The translations under genes were made by a program, and so were the position numbers. Below are positions 42,030-50,461 of a stretch of DNA of 64,000 bases, one piece after another. The stretch is from Pseudolysinimonas_A sp041984585 (GTDB taxonomy: Bacteria; Actinomycetota; Actinomycetes; Actinomycetales; Microbacteriaceae). Where the stretch lies: the NCBI GenBank assembly GCA_041984585.1, contig JBHIXX010000007.1, forward strand, positions 25,244 to 89,243, written 5' to 3'. How positions within the stretch are numbered: position 1 is the first letter of the stretch; every line of letters begins with the position of its first letter. The notes beneath the pieces were generated by a model, which was not told the origin of the DNA, did no database searches, and saw only the letters and a program-made list of their open reading frames with translations.

Positions 42030-43418
42030 GTGAACATCGACACCGCGACGCCCGGCACGATGGCCGTCGACTGGGAAGCCCGCGTCGACATGGACCGCCT
42101 GCGGGACGAGCGACTCACCCGTCTTCGCGCGAAGCTCGAGGAGTCCGACCTCGGGGCGCTCCTCGCGTTCGACTTCGGAAACATCCGCTACATGACGGCG
42201 ACCCACATCGGCACCTGGGCGATGGACAAGTTCATCCGGTTCGCTCTGATCACCCGGAACTCCGACCCGATCTCGTGGGACTTCGGGTCAGCGGCGCGTC
42301 ACCACGACCTGTACAACCCCTGGCTGCACCAGACCAGCATGGAGATGGACGCCGACCCCCACGCCCCCCACGAGGGCGCCCGGCGGCCGCGGGCCGAGTC
42401 CGGCGCCCGCCCCGGGCTCTCCGTCCTCAGAGGGGCGTTCCACCCCGACGCCGGCATGGCGGAGAATCTGGCCGCAAAGATCCGCCGCGAGCTCGACAAG
42501 TTCGGCCTCCTGAACGAACCGCTCGGCGTCGACATCATCGAACTGCCGGTACTCTCGGCGCTCACTGCGGCGGGCATCAACGTGGTCGACGGCCAGCAGG
42601 TGTTCATGGAAGCGCGGCGGATCAAGACCCGCGACGAAGTCACCCTGCTCACGACGGCGGCCTCGATGGTGGACGCCGCCTACGAGGATCTGTACGAGTT
42701 CCTCCGGCCCGGCGTGCGCGAGAACGAGGCGGTGGGCCTCGTCTCGAAGACGCTCTACGACCTCGGCTCGGAGTACGTCGAGGGGGTGAACGCCATCTCG
42801 GGCGAGAGGTGCTCACCGCATCCGCACGTCTACTCGGACCGCATCATCCGTCCGGGAGACCCGGCATTCTTCGACATCCTCCACTCGTTCAACGGGTACC
42901 GGACCTGCTACTACCGCACATTTGCGGTCGGGTCCGCGACTCGCGCACAACGCGACGCGTACAAGCGGGCGCGCGAGTACATGGACCTCGCGATCGCACT
43001 GGTACGCCCCGGCGCGACGACCGCCGACATCGTCTCGGTCTGGCCCGCCGCGCAGGAGTTCGGTTTCCCCGATGAGGAGGCCGCATTCGCCCTGCAGTAC
43101 GGCCACGGAGTCGGGCTGTCGATTTGGGAGAAGCCGATCTTCTCCCGGCTCGTGTCGTTCGACCACCCGGAGGTGCTCGAAGAGGGCATGGTGTTCGCGC
43201 TGGAGACCTACTGGCCGGCCGCCGACGGCATCGGCGCCGCCCGCATCGAGGAGGAGGTCGTGGTCACCCGCGACGGGTGCGAGGTCATCACCAAGTTCCC
43301 TGCGCAGGATCTGATGGTCGCCGGCGGGCACCGCTACTTCACGGTAGACGGCCCGATGAACTTGATCACGGACTCGTTCCGCCACAACCACGACAGCGCG
43401 GCCGGCGGGTCGTCGTGA
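42030..43418 (+). CDS. Creatinase-like M24 family hydrolase, paralogue 2
   Basis: 462 aa from GTG 42030 (GGGGAG upstream). Close relative of the protein at 39872, sharing FDFGNIRYMTATHIG, VNAISGERCSPHPH and ITKFPAQDLMV. It has the same Asp-to-Cys change at the second metal position (D282, C293 in GYRTCYYRTF), while the His and both Glu ligands remain. It differs by an insert of about 28 residues at 101-128 (charged, MEMDADPHAPHEGARR) and a longer C-terminus. Divergent from the XRE-cupin gene and coupled to the zinc ADH (GTGA overlap). The two M24 proteins may form a heteromer or act on related substrates. Confidence 0.82.
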   Translation: MNIDTATPGTMAVDWEARVDMDRLRDERLTRLRAKLEESDLGALLAFDFGNIRYMTATHIGTWAMDKFIRFALITRNSDPISWDFGSAARHHDLYNPWLHQTSMEMDADPHAPHEGARRPRAESGARPGLSVLRGAFHPDAGMAENLAAKIRRELDKFGLLNEPLGVDIIELPVLSALTAAGINVVDGQQVFMEARRIKTRDEVTLLTTAASMVDAAYEDLYEFLRPGVRENEAVGLVSKTLYDLGSEYVEGVNAISGERCSPHPHVYSDRIIRPGDPAFFDILHSFNGYRTCYYRTFAVGSATRAQRDAYKRAREYMDLAIALVRPGATTADIVSVWPAAQEFGFPDEEAAFALQYGHGVGLSIWEKPIFSRLVSFDHPEVLEEGMVFALETYWPAADGIGAARIEEEVVVTRDGCEVITKFPAQDLMVAGGHRYFTVDGPMNLITDSFRHNHDSAAGGSS

Positions 43419-44455
43419 CCTCGGCGACGATGCGTGCGGCGGTCTTCCACGGCGCGGGCGACATCCGCATCGAGCAGGTCCCCCGACCGACCGCCGGTCC
43501 CGACGATGTCCTGGTCAAGGTCCTGCGGTCCGGGCTCTGCGGGACGGACGCGACCGAATGGCGCGCCGGTCCCGTGATGATCCCACTCGCGGACGCTCAC
43601 CCGCACTCCGGCCATCTTGGTCCGATGATCCCGGGCCACGAGTTCATCGGCGAAGTCGTCGAGACGCCCGACGCAGCTCGGCTCCCGGTCGGCACCCGAG
43701 TGGCGTCCGGGGCCCAGGTGTACTGCGGAGCATGCCGTCGCTGCGCGGAGGGCCGGTACAACATCTGCGAGCGGCTCTACACGCTGGGGCTGAACGCGCC
43801 CGGCGGGCATGCCGAGTACGTCGCGGGTCCCGCCCGGTCGTTCATCGCGATCCCGCCGGAGATCCCCGTCGACGCGGCGGGTCTCGCCCAGCCGCTCGCC
43901 GTCGGTCTGCATGCGGCGCGGCGGGCGGGCGCCCGCGCGGGCGATCGCGTCCTGATCTCCGGCGCCGGCGCGATCGGGAGCTTCGTGCTCGCCGCGCTGC
44001 GGCACCTCGTGCCCGACCTCGAGATCACCGTCGTCGATGTGGACCCGGACAAGCTCGCCCGCACGCTGCGGTTGGGCGCGAGCGCGACGGCGCGCCCCGC
44101 GGGCGAGGGACTCGACTCCTTCGACGTGGCCATCGAGGCGAGCGGAGCTCCCGGGACCCTCACGTCCTGCATCCACCGTACCGCCGCCGGCGGCCGGGTC
44201 CTCGCCGTGGGCATGCCCCCGGGCGACATCCCGCTCCCGATCCATGAGCTCGTCCTGCGGGAGATCACGCTCGACACGACGGTCGCCCTGGTCACCCCGG
44301 AGGACATCCCGGTCGCGCTCGACATCCTCGGGAGCACCGGGCTCGCGGCTGAACTCCTGGACTCGGTGCGCCCCCTGAGCGCGATCGGCGCGACGCTCGA
44401 CGACATGGTGGCCGGCCGCGTCGCCGGGAAGGTCCTGCTGGACCCCGCCGCCTAG
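43415..44455 (+). CDS. Zinc-dependent alcohol dehydrogenase (butanediol/sorbitol dehydrogenase branch)
   Basis: 346 aa from GTG 43415, which overlaps the M24 stop codon; ATG 43430 is an alternative start. Catalytic zinc ligands are in LCGTDATEW and PGHEFIGEV, and the four structural-zinc cysteines in YCGACRRCAEGRYNIC. The cofactor motif is LISGAGAIGSFVLAAL. The long catalytic loop with ADAHPHSGHLGPMIPGHE recalls 2,3-butanediol dehydrogenase. It should oxidise a secondary alcohol with NAD(P). The stop codon shares the palindrome CTAG with the convergent LacI gene. Confidence 0.9.
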   Translation: MTSATMRAAVFHGAGDIRIEQVPRPTAGPDDVLVKVLRSGLCGTDATEWRAGPVMIPLADAHPHSGHLGPMIPGHEFIGEVVETPDAARLPVGTRVASGAQVYCGACRRCAEGRYNICERLYTLGLNAPGGHAEYVAGPARSFIAIPPEIPVDAAGLAQPLAVGLHAARRAGARAGDRVLISGAGAIGSFVLAALRHLVPDLEITVVDVDPDKLARTLRLGASATARPAGEGLDSFDVAIEASGAPGTLTSCIHRTAAGGRVLAVGMPPGDIPLPIHELVLREITLDTTVALVTPEDIPVALDILGSTGLAAELLDSVRPLSAIGATLDDMVAGRVAGKVLLDPAA

Positions 44456-45510
44456 AGCGAGTCGGCGCTCCGCGGGGACGTCGACTCGCGCACCACCAAC
44501 TCCGGTTCGAGCGACATCTCCGACGGGACGGAACCGTCTCCTCGGAGGACGCGGAGGACGGCGCGCGCCGCCTCACGTCCCATCTGGTCGATCTGGAGCC
44601 GGATCGTGGTGAGCGCCGGTTTCAGGTGTCCGGTGAGCGGGCTGTCGTTATAGGCCACGACCGAGACGTCGGCGGGGCATTCGATTCCCACCTCGTGCAA
44701 TTCGGTCAGGGCCCCCACGGCGAGCAGGTCGTTGTGGGCGAAGATGGCGGTGGCGCCGATGCCCCCGCCGGATCCGAGGAGAACCTCGCGGATCACCCGT
44801 CGCCCCTCGTCGATCGACGGGGTGAGCGCCGCGATCTTCCGGTGCTGAACGGCCGGCATCGCCGTCCCGATCACCTCGCGGAAGCCCCGTTCGCGTTCCG
44901 CGAACGTGCTGATGTCCGTCGGGCCGGTGATCTCGAGGATGTCGGTGTGCCCGAGGTCGAGCAGATGGCGAGCGGCCATCGCGCCGCCGAGGGCGTCGTC
45001 GTTCACGACCCGAGGGATGCCGGTCGCGCCGATCCACCGGAGGCACAGGACGACGGGCAGGCCTGTCTCGACGAGCCCTCGCAGGACAGGGCCGTCGGCG
45101 CCTCTCGATGCGGCGCAGATCAGGCCGTCGACCCCCCGGGACTGAAGCATCTCGATCGCCGTCGACATCCGCTCGCGCCCCGGCTCGTCCGGCACTTCGG
45201 CGATGAGGACGTGGTACCCGAGCTGCTCCAGCTCACTGCTGATGCCGTGCAGGAGCTCCCCGTAGATCGGGTTGCTGAAACTGGAGATCAGCACGCCGAT
45301 CGTCCGCGAATTGCGCCGACGCAGACTGCTCGCGGTCAGATCAGGGCGATAGCCGAGCACCTCGGCTGCCTCCTCGACCCGCCGACGGGTTGCGTCGGCG
45401 ACACGGGCGCGCTGACCCGGGTCGAGACTCCGGCTGACCGTCGAAGGGTGAACCCCCGCTCGCGCCGCGACGTCGCGCGCAGTCGCACGCCGTCGCCCGA
45501 CGGTATCCAC
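44452..45510 (-). CDS. LacI-family transcriptional regulator
   Basis: 352 aa from GTG 45510. The N-terminal helix-turn-helix ATARDVAARAGVHPSTVSRSLD and hinge are followed by a periplasmic-binding-protein-like sensor with RTIGVLISSFSNPIYGELL, CPADVSVVAYNDSPL and TTIRLQIDQMGREAA. It begins seven bases after livM, so it is the last gene of the transporter operon and probably controls it. Confidence 0.93.
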   Translation of the reverse strand: MDTVGRRRATARDVAARAGVHPSTVSRSLDPGQRARVADATRRRVEEAAEVLGYRPDLTASSLRRRNSRTIGVLISSFSNPIYGELLHGISSELEQLGYHVLIAEVPDEPGRERMSTAIEMLQSRGVDGLICAASRGADGPVLRGLVETGLPVVLCLRWIGATGIPRVVNDDALGGAMAARHLLDLGHTDILEITGPTDISTFAERERGFREVIGTAMPAVQHRKIAALTPSIDEGRRVIREVLLGSGGGIGATAIFAHNDLLAVGALTELHEVGIECPADVSVVAYNDSPLTGHLKPALTTIRLQIDQMGREAARAVLRVLRGDGSVPSEMSLEPELVVRESTSPRSADSL

Positions 45511-45517
45511 GATCTGC

Positions 45518-46570
45518 TCAGACGGCGATCGCGCGCCCGCGTCGCTTCTTCAGGAGCCCGACGATCCCCCGGCGGATGAACAGGGCGAACACGATCAGGA
45601 TTCCGCCCAGGATCAACCGGTTCGTCTCGGCGGGCAGGCCGAATCCGAAGAGATCGATCCCCGGCAGCGTGACCCGCAGGATCTGCTCGAGGCCGACGAC
45701 GATGAAGGAGCCGATGAGCGGGCCGAGCCAGCTCCCGAGGCCGCCGATGACGCAGACGAGAACGATGTCGAGGGCGATCTTGACACTGAACGCCCCTGTG
45801 GGCTCGATGTATCCCGTCCAGAATGCCCACACGGCGCCGGCGATCCCTCCCAGAGCGGCTCCCATCACGAGCGCGCGCAGCTTCACGGCGACGGTCTTGA
45901 CGCCGAGCACCTGCGCAGCGGGCTCGTCCTCACTGATCGCGCGGAGGGCGTACCCGAAGTTCGAGTTCTCGACCGCGTAGGCGATGATCGTCGCGATGAT
46001 CGCGAGCGCGAGCATCAGGTAGAAGAACAGCATTCCGATCTCGCGCGAGTTCAGCCCCTTGTCGACGCGGACGAACAGGCCGATCGCTCCGCCGAGCGCC
46101 GGGGTGTTCTTGACCACGGTGAGCGCCAGGAAGGTCAGGATGAGCGTGAAGATCGCGAAGTAGTGGCTGCGCAGGCGCAGGGTCGCGTATCCGATGATCA
46201 CGGACACGGCGATCGCCGCGATCGCGCCGGGGATCAGGGTGAACCAGACCGGCCAGTCGAACCCGTCATTGAGCCACGCCGCCATGTAGGCGCCGCTCCC
46301 GACGAAGATCGCCGCGCCGAAGTTGAGGTATCCGCCGTAGCCGCCGAGCAGGTTCCAGCCCTGCGCGACGATGACGTAGAACAGGATCGCCGTGAGCGTG
46401 GTCAGGATTCCCAGACTGCTGAACACGCCCATCGGGGCGAGCACGAGGAAGATCGCCGCGGCGACGGCGGGGAACACCCACCGCGGGATGTTCCGTGTCG
46501 TGGCCGCGCTGGCCTTCGCCTGCGCGAGCGCGATGTTCTGCGTCGGGGTCGTGGGCTTGTCGGTCGGCAT
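45518..46570 (-). CDS. livM: Branched-chain-type ABC transporter permease LivM
   Basis: 350 aa from ATG 46570, sharing one base with the livH stop (TGATG). About nine membrane helices with the LivM core: GWNLLGGYGGYLNFGAAIFVGSGAYMAA, and AISEDEPAAQVLGVKTVAVKLRAL (EAA-type loop), and VLVCVIGGLGSWLGPLIGSF. A cytoplasmic N-terminal tail of about 30 residues and a basic C-terminus RRGRAIAV. Partner of LivH, LivF, LivG and LivK. Confidence 0.93.
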   Translation of the reverse strand: MPTDKPTTPTQNIALAQAKASAATTRNIPRWVFPAVAAAIFLVLAPMGVFSSLGILTTLTAILFYVIVAQGWNLLGGYGGYLNFGAAIFVGSGAYMAAWLNDGFDWPVWFTLIPGAIAAIAVSVIIGYATLRLRSHYFAIFTLILTFLALTVVKNTPALGGAIGLFVRVDKGLNSREIGMLFFYLMLALAIIATIIAYAVENSNFGYALRAISEDEPAAQVLGVKTVAVKLRALVMGAALGGIAGAVWAFWTGYIEPTGAFSVKIALDIVLVCVIGGLGSWLGPLIGSFIVVGLEQILRVTLPGIDLFGFGLPAETNRLILGGILIVFALFIRRGIVGLLKKRRGRAIAV

Positions 46571-47448
46571 CAGACGATCCTCTGCTTGGCACCGGAGAGG
46601 CCCTCGCTGCGCACCAGCAGGGCGACCGCGAGGACCCCGTACAGGACGAGGTAGGTGTACTGGAACGGGATGAAGATTCCGACCATGGTCTCGATCACCC
46701 CGACGATCAGACCGGCGACCAGCGTCCGCAGCGCGGAGCCGAGACCGCCGAGGATGACGACGAGGAACGCCCAGGCGAGCCACCGGTAGTGCTCCTGGGG
46801 GTTGAACGACTGGGTCATCGCGAGCACGACGCCGCCGAACGCCGCGAAGGCCACGCCGGCGGCGAACACCCGACGAGACAGCCGGGTGACGTCGATGCCG
46901 ACCATCGACGCGACATCGGGGTTCTGAGCGAGGCCCCGGATGGCGGATCCGGTCAGGGTCCGGGTAAGGAAGATGTGGAGCGCGATCAGCACACCGAGAG
47001 TGATCGCTGCCGCCACGATGCGCGACAGCGGCGCCGAGATCGGCCCGATCTCGATGACCTGCGCGAGGTATCCGAGATCGACGGTGCGGGTGTCGGTGGT
47101 CCAGATCATCACCGCGACGCTCTCGATCACGACCAGTAGGCCGAAGAACGCGAGCATCACCGTGGAGTTGTCCTCCCGGGCCAGGTGCTGGGCGACGCCC
47201 CGGTGGACGACCAGTCCGAACACATAGGCGATCGCGACCACCGGCACGATCATGAGGAGCGGATCGAGGCCCGCCCCGTTCACGAACTGCCAGTAGAGCA
47301 GTCCCGCGAAAATGATGATCACCGAGTGGGCGATGTTGACGATCCGCAGGACGCCGAGGATCAGGCTGAGTCCAATGGCCAGCCCGCCGTAGACCCCGCC
47401 CAGCAGGAGTCCGTTGGCGAAGGCCTGGACGATCGTGTCGAGATTCAC
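46570..47448 (-). CDS. livH: Branched-chain-type ABC transporter permease LivH
   Basis: 292 aa from GTG 47448. Eight hydrophobic segments. LivH motifs GLLLGGVYGGLAIGLSLILGVLRIVNIAHS at the N-terminus and RGLAQNPDVASMVGIDVTRLSRRVFA in the coupling loop. It starts 13 bases after livF. Together with LivM it forms the membrane channel of a hydrophobic-amino-acid/amide-type importer. Confidence 0.93.
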   Translation of the reverse strand: MNLDTIVQAFANGLLLGGVYGGLAIGLSLILGVLRIVNIAHSVIIIFAGLLYWQFVNGAGLDPLLMIVPVVAIAYVFGLVVHRGVAQHLAREDNSTVMLAFFGLLVVIESVAVMIWTTDTRTVDLGYLAQVIEIGPISAPLSRIVAAAITLGVLIALHIFLTRTLTGSAIRGLAQNPDVASMVGIDVTRLSRRVFAAGVAFAAFGGVVLAMTQSFNPQEHYRWLAWAFLVVILGGLGSALRTLVAGLIVGVIETMVGIFIPFQYTYLVLYGVLAVALLVRSEGLSGAKQRIV

Positions 47449-47461
47449 GAGGTGCTGCCTT

Positions 47462-48214
47462 TCAGAGGTTGAGCCACTGCTTGATCAGGTCGTCGAGCTG
47501 TCCCTCGAACCCGTCGCGCGCGCCATCCAGGTGGTTGCGGCCGTAGGCCAGCGTGTAGACGTAGTCGGCCATCTCGACCGCCGCCTGCACGTTCTGGTCG
47601 ACGAGGAGGATGGTGCGTCCCTCGTCCTTGAGCCGGTCGAGCTCGTCGTAGACGCCGTCGACCAGCACGGGCGCGAGGCCGACGGAGGGCTCATCGATCA
47701 GCAGCACGCGCGGCTCGAGGATGAGCGTCCGCGCGAACTCCACCATGCGCGCCTGACCGCCGGACAGACTGCCGGCCGCCTTCTGGCGGAGCGGCTTGAG
47801 CGTGGGATACCGCTCGAACATCGCGTCGACCGCTCCCGCGAAGCGGTCACGATCGCGGCGGATCTGCCACGCCCCGAGGCGGAGGTTCTCCTCCACCGAC
47901 AGCTCCGGGAACACCGAGCGTCCCTGCGGGAGCACCGAGATGCCCATCGCGAGCCGTTCCACCGGGCCGTCGTTCGTGATGTCGGTGCCGGCGAGCTCGA
48001 CCGAGCCGCTGCGGGGCGAGACGAATCCCGACATCACGCGCAGCAGCGTCGACTTGCCGGATCCGTTCGGACCGAGCACGACGGTCACCTTGCCCGGCGC
48101 GACCCTGACCGAGACGTCGTCGAGCACGATGTCGTTCGCGAAGTACCCGGCGGTGATGCCGGTGAGCACGAGCTCCGGATGGTCGGTCGTGGTGGGGTCG
48201 GTAGCGGGAGTCAT
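47462..48214 (-). CDS. livF: ABC transporter ATPase LivF
   Basis: 250 aa from ATG 48214, overlapping the livG stop (ATGA). Walker A LGPNGSGKSTLLR, signature LSGGQARMVEFARTL, Walker B VLLIDEPSVGLAP, and ILLVDQNVQAAVEMADYVYTL, typical of LivF. The signature reads GGQARM where most LivF proteins have GGQQQM. One of two ATPases of the importer. Confidence 0.93.
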   Translation of the reverse strand: MTPATDPTTTDHPELVLTGITAGYFANDIVLDDVSVRVAPGKVTVVLGPNGSGKSTLLRVMSGFVSPRSGSVELAGTDITNDGPVERLAMGISVLPQGRSVFPELSVEENLRLGAWQIRRDRDRFAGAVDAMFERYPTLKPLRQKAAGSLSGGQARMVEFARTLILEPRVLLIDEPSVGLAPVLVDGVYDELDRLKDEGRTILLVDQNVQAAVEMADYVYTLAYGRNHLDGARDGFEGQLDDLIKQWLNL

Positions 48215-48951
48215 CCTCGTTCTCCTCGTCCTGCGGGTCCATGGCCGAGGTACGCCTCGATCACCTTCGGATCCGACGTGACGTCGGCGGGCGAGCCGGC
48301 GGCGATCACCGCCCCTTCGGCCATGCAGATGATGGAGGAGCACAGCCGGGTGAGATCGGGGATCTCGTGGCTGACGATCAGGAACGCCGTGCCCTGCTCG
48401 TTGCGCTCCAGGATGCGGGCGCGCATGACTTCCTTGACGCTGGGGTGCACGCCCGCGAACGGCTCGTCCATGAGCACGACCTTGGGGTCGGTCATGAGCG
48501 CCCGCACGAACTCAAGGAGCTTCTGCTGCCCGCCGGACAGCTCGCTCGCCGGGGTATCCCGGTGGCTCGAGAGGCCGACGAACTCGAGGAGCCCCTCGGC
48601 CTTCTCGATCCACCGGCTGCGGAGCCCGGGCGTGTGCAGCACCGGGATCAGCAGGTTCTCGATGGCGGTGATCGTCGAGAACACCCGCGCATTCTGGAAG
48701 GTCCGGGTGACGCCCGCCTTCACCAGCGCGGTGCTCGACTTGCCGGCGCGCTCCTCACCGTCGACCCGGATCGATCCCGCGTCGGGGGCGAGCACGCCGT
48801 TGAGGAGGTTGAGTGTCGTCGTCTTCCCGGAACCGTTGGGGCCGATCAGACCCACGATGCCTCCGGCGGGGATCTCGAAGGATGCCCCGTTCACAGCCGT
48901 CATGCCTCCGAAGCTCTTGACGAGCCCCTGCACTTCGATAATGGACGACAT
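48211..48951 (-). CDS. livG: ABC transporter ATPase LivG
   Basis: 246 aa from ATG 48951, with GAGGAGG eight bases upstream. Walker A IGPNGSGKTTTLN, the LivG-specific VTRTFQNARVFSTITAIENLL, signature LSGGQQKLLEFVRAL and Walker B VVLMDEPFAGVHP. Ends overlapping livF. Confidence 0.93.
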   Translation of the reverse strand: MSSIIEVQGLVKSFGGMTAVNGASFEIPAGGIVGLIGPNGSGKTTTLNLLNGVLAPDAGSIRVDGEERAGKSSTALVKAGVTRTFQNARVFSTITAIENLLIPVLHTPGLRSRWIEKAEGLLEFVGLSSHRDTPASELSGGQQKLLEFVRALMTDPKVVLMDEPFAGVHPSVKEVMRARILERNEQGTAFLIVSHEIPDLTRLCSSIICMAEGAVIAAGSPADVTSDPKVIEAYLGHGPAGRGERG

Positions 48952-48980
48952 TCACTCAACCTCCTCTGGCGATGCGGTGC

Positions 48981-50219
48981 TTAGCGGAGCGGGAAGACCG
49001 CGTCGGCGGTCGCCTGGTCCGTCGGCCAGATCACCTCGTTGCCGGTGGTCTGGAACTGCAGCAGCACCTGACGGAAGTCGATCGTCCCGTCCGCGTTGTA
49101 GGTGATCGTCCCGACCGCCGTCTCGAAGGTGTTCTCCGCGATGTAGGCACGCAGCGTCTCCGCGTCGAGCGAGCCTCCCGTGCCCTCGATCGCCTGCTGC
49201 AGCACCTGGCCCGCCGCGAGCGCCGGGGCGGAGTACGCGGGCGCACCCTCGACTCCCTGCGCTTCGGTGATGTAGTCGGCGACCTCCTGCAGGCCGGGGA
49301 ACCCGTCCTGCCCGGGGAACGCCGAGGTGCTGGCGAAGACGTTGATCCCGGCTTCACCGAGGTCCGGCCAGTTCGGCAGCGAGGTGACCTGCGAACCGCA
49401 CTGGCAGTAGAACTCGGGGGCGTAGCCCGCCTCGTTCACGGTGCGGGCGATGAGCGCCGCGTCGTTCGGGAGGCTCAGCGCGATGAGCGCGTCCGCGCCG
49501 GATGCCTTGACCGTCTCGATGAGGCTGGACAGATCGGTCGCCGTCTGGTCGTACTGCTCGTTGACCACGACTTCGATGCCGCGCTCGGCCGCGTAGTTGA
49601 GGACGCCGCCCTCGCCGTCGAAGCCGTCGAGGGCCGCGAGAGTGAAGGGGTTCTGCGCGGTGACCACCGCGAGCGTCTCAGGCACGTCTGCCGGATCGAG
49701 CGTGTCGAAGAACTCGAACATTCCGAGCGAGTACTCGATGTCCTGGTAGGGCCAGGTGCTCACCAGCAGGCTCGCCTCCTGGTGGATCTCCTTGCCGACG
49801 AAACCGGGGTTGATCATCAGCAGACCGGCGCGCTCGACGATCGGGACCACCGCGCCGCCGACGGCGGTGGTGTAGGGGGCGAACAGCACGTCGACCCCGT
49901 CCTCGTTGATCAGTCGCTGGTAGAGCTGCTGGGCCACCGTCGGGTTGCTCTCGTCGTCGTACAGGATCATCTCGACCTCACGGCCGTCGATCCCGCCGTT
50001 CGAGTTGACCTCGTCGAGCCAGAACTCGTAGGCGAGCTCGTACCCGGCCGAAGGGCCGGAGAACACGCCGGTGAGGCCGAGGGTCGCACCGATGACGATG
50101 GGTCCGTCGTCGGTCGGCTCTCCCGCATCCGTGGTGCAGCCGGCGACCGCGAGGAGCGCCGCCGATCCGAGGGCGATCGTCGCGAGGACGCGCGATCGCC
50201 ACTTCTTCGTGATGTTCAT
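48981..50219 (-). CDS. livK: ABC transporter substrate-binding lipoprotein LivK-like
   Basis: 412 aa from ATG 50219 (AAGGGAG seven bases upstream). Lipoprotein signal with lipobox LAVAGC. A type I periplasmic-binding fold of the Leu/Ile/Val/amide group (IVIGATLGLTGVFSGPSAGYELAYEFWLDEVNSNGGIDGREV). The ligand is not readable; this family also binds amides, aromatic acids and urea derivatives. It is the first gene of the LivKGFHM-LacI operon. Confidence 0.92.
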   Translation of the reverse strand: MNITKKWRSRVLATIALGSAALLAVAGCTTDAGEPTDDGPIVIGATLGLTGVFSGPSAGYELAYEFWLDEVNSNGGIDGREVEMILYDDESNPTVAQQLYQRLINEDGVDVLFAPYTTAVGGAVVPIVERAGLLMINPGFVGKEIHQEASLLVSTWPYQDIEYSLGMFEFFDTLDPADVPETLAVVTAQNPFTLAALDGFDGEGGVLNYAAERGIEVVVNEQYDQTATDLSSLIETVKASGADALIALSLPNDAALIARTVNEAGYAPEFYCQCGSQVTSLPNWPDLGEAGINVFASTSAFPGQDGFPGLQEVADYITEAQGVEGAPAYSAPALAAGQVLQQAIEGTGGSLDAETLRAYIAENTFETAVGTITYNADGTIDFRQVLLQFQTTGNEVIWPTDQATADAVFPLR

Positions 50220-50378
50220 CGTTGAACTCCCTTGTGACACTACATGGGAACTATGGGCGTTGGATCGGGACGAGCGCCTGGATCTCCGGGTCGATCGTCG
50301 CGGGGGATCCACCGCCCGCGGACACTGCTTCTCTCAGCCCCGGACCGCACGCGCGCTGTGGCGAATGCGGCGGTGCAT

Positions 50379-50419
50379 TCGATTGCATCGATCGTGGCAC
50401 GCAGAGGAAACAGTGTCAA
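50379..50419 (-). promoter_or_regulatory. Promoter and probable LacI operator of the liv operon
   Basis: Minus strand: TTGACA (50414-50419), 17-base spacer, CACGAT (50391-50396). The inverted repeat TCGAT-TGC-ATCGA (50379-50391) covers the end of the -10 and the start point. The leader to the livK start is about 165 bases long. Confidence 0.55.
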
Positions 50420-50461
50420 GCCACACTGAACGATCTTGCGCAAATCGTGCAGTCAGATTGT

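Noticed and set aside
39872..43418. M24 pair as DMSP lyase DddP
   Set aside because: General layout and the ending TKFPAQ recall DddP, but the metal-site Asp is changed and none of the DMSP partner genes is present. Kept as creatinase-like of unknown substrate.
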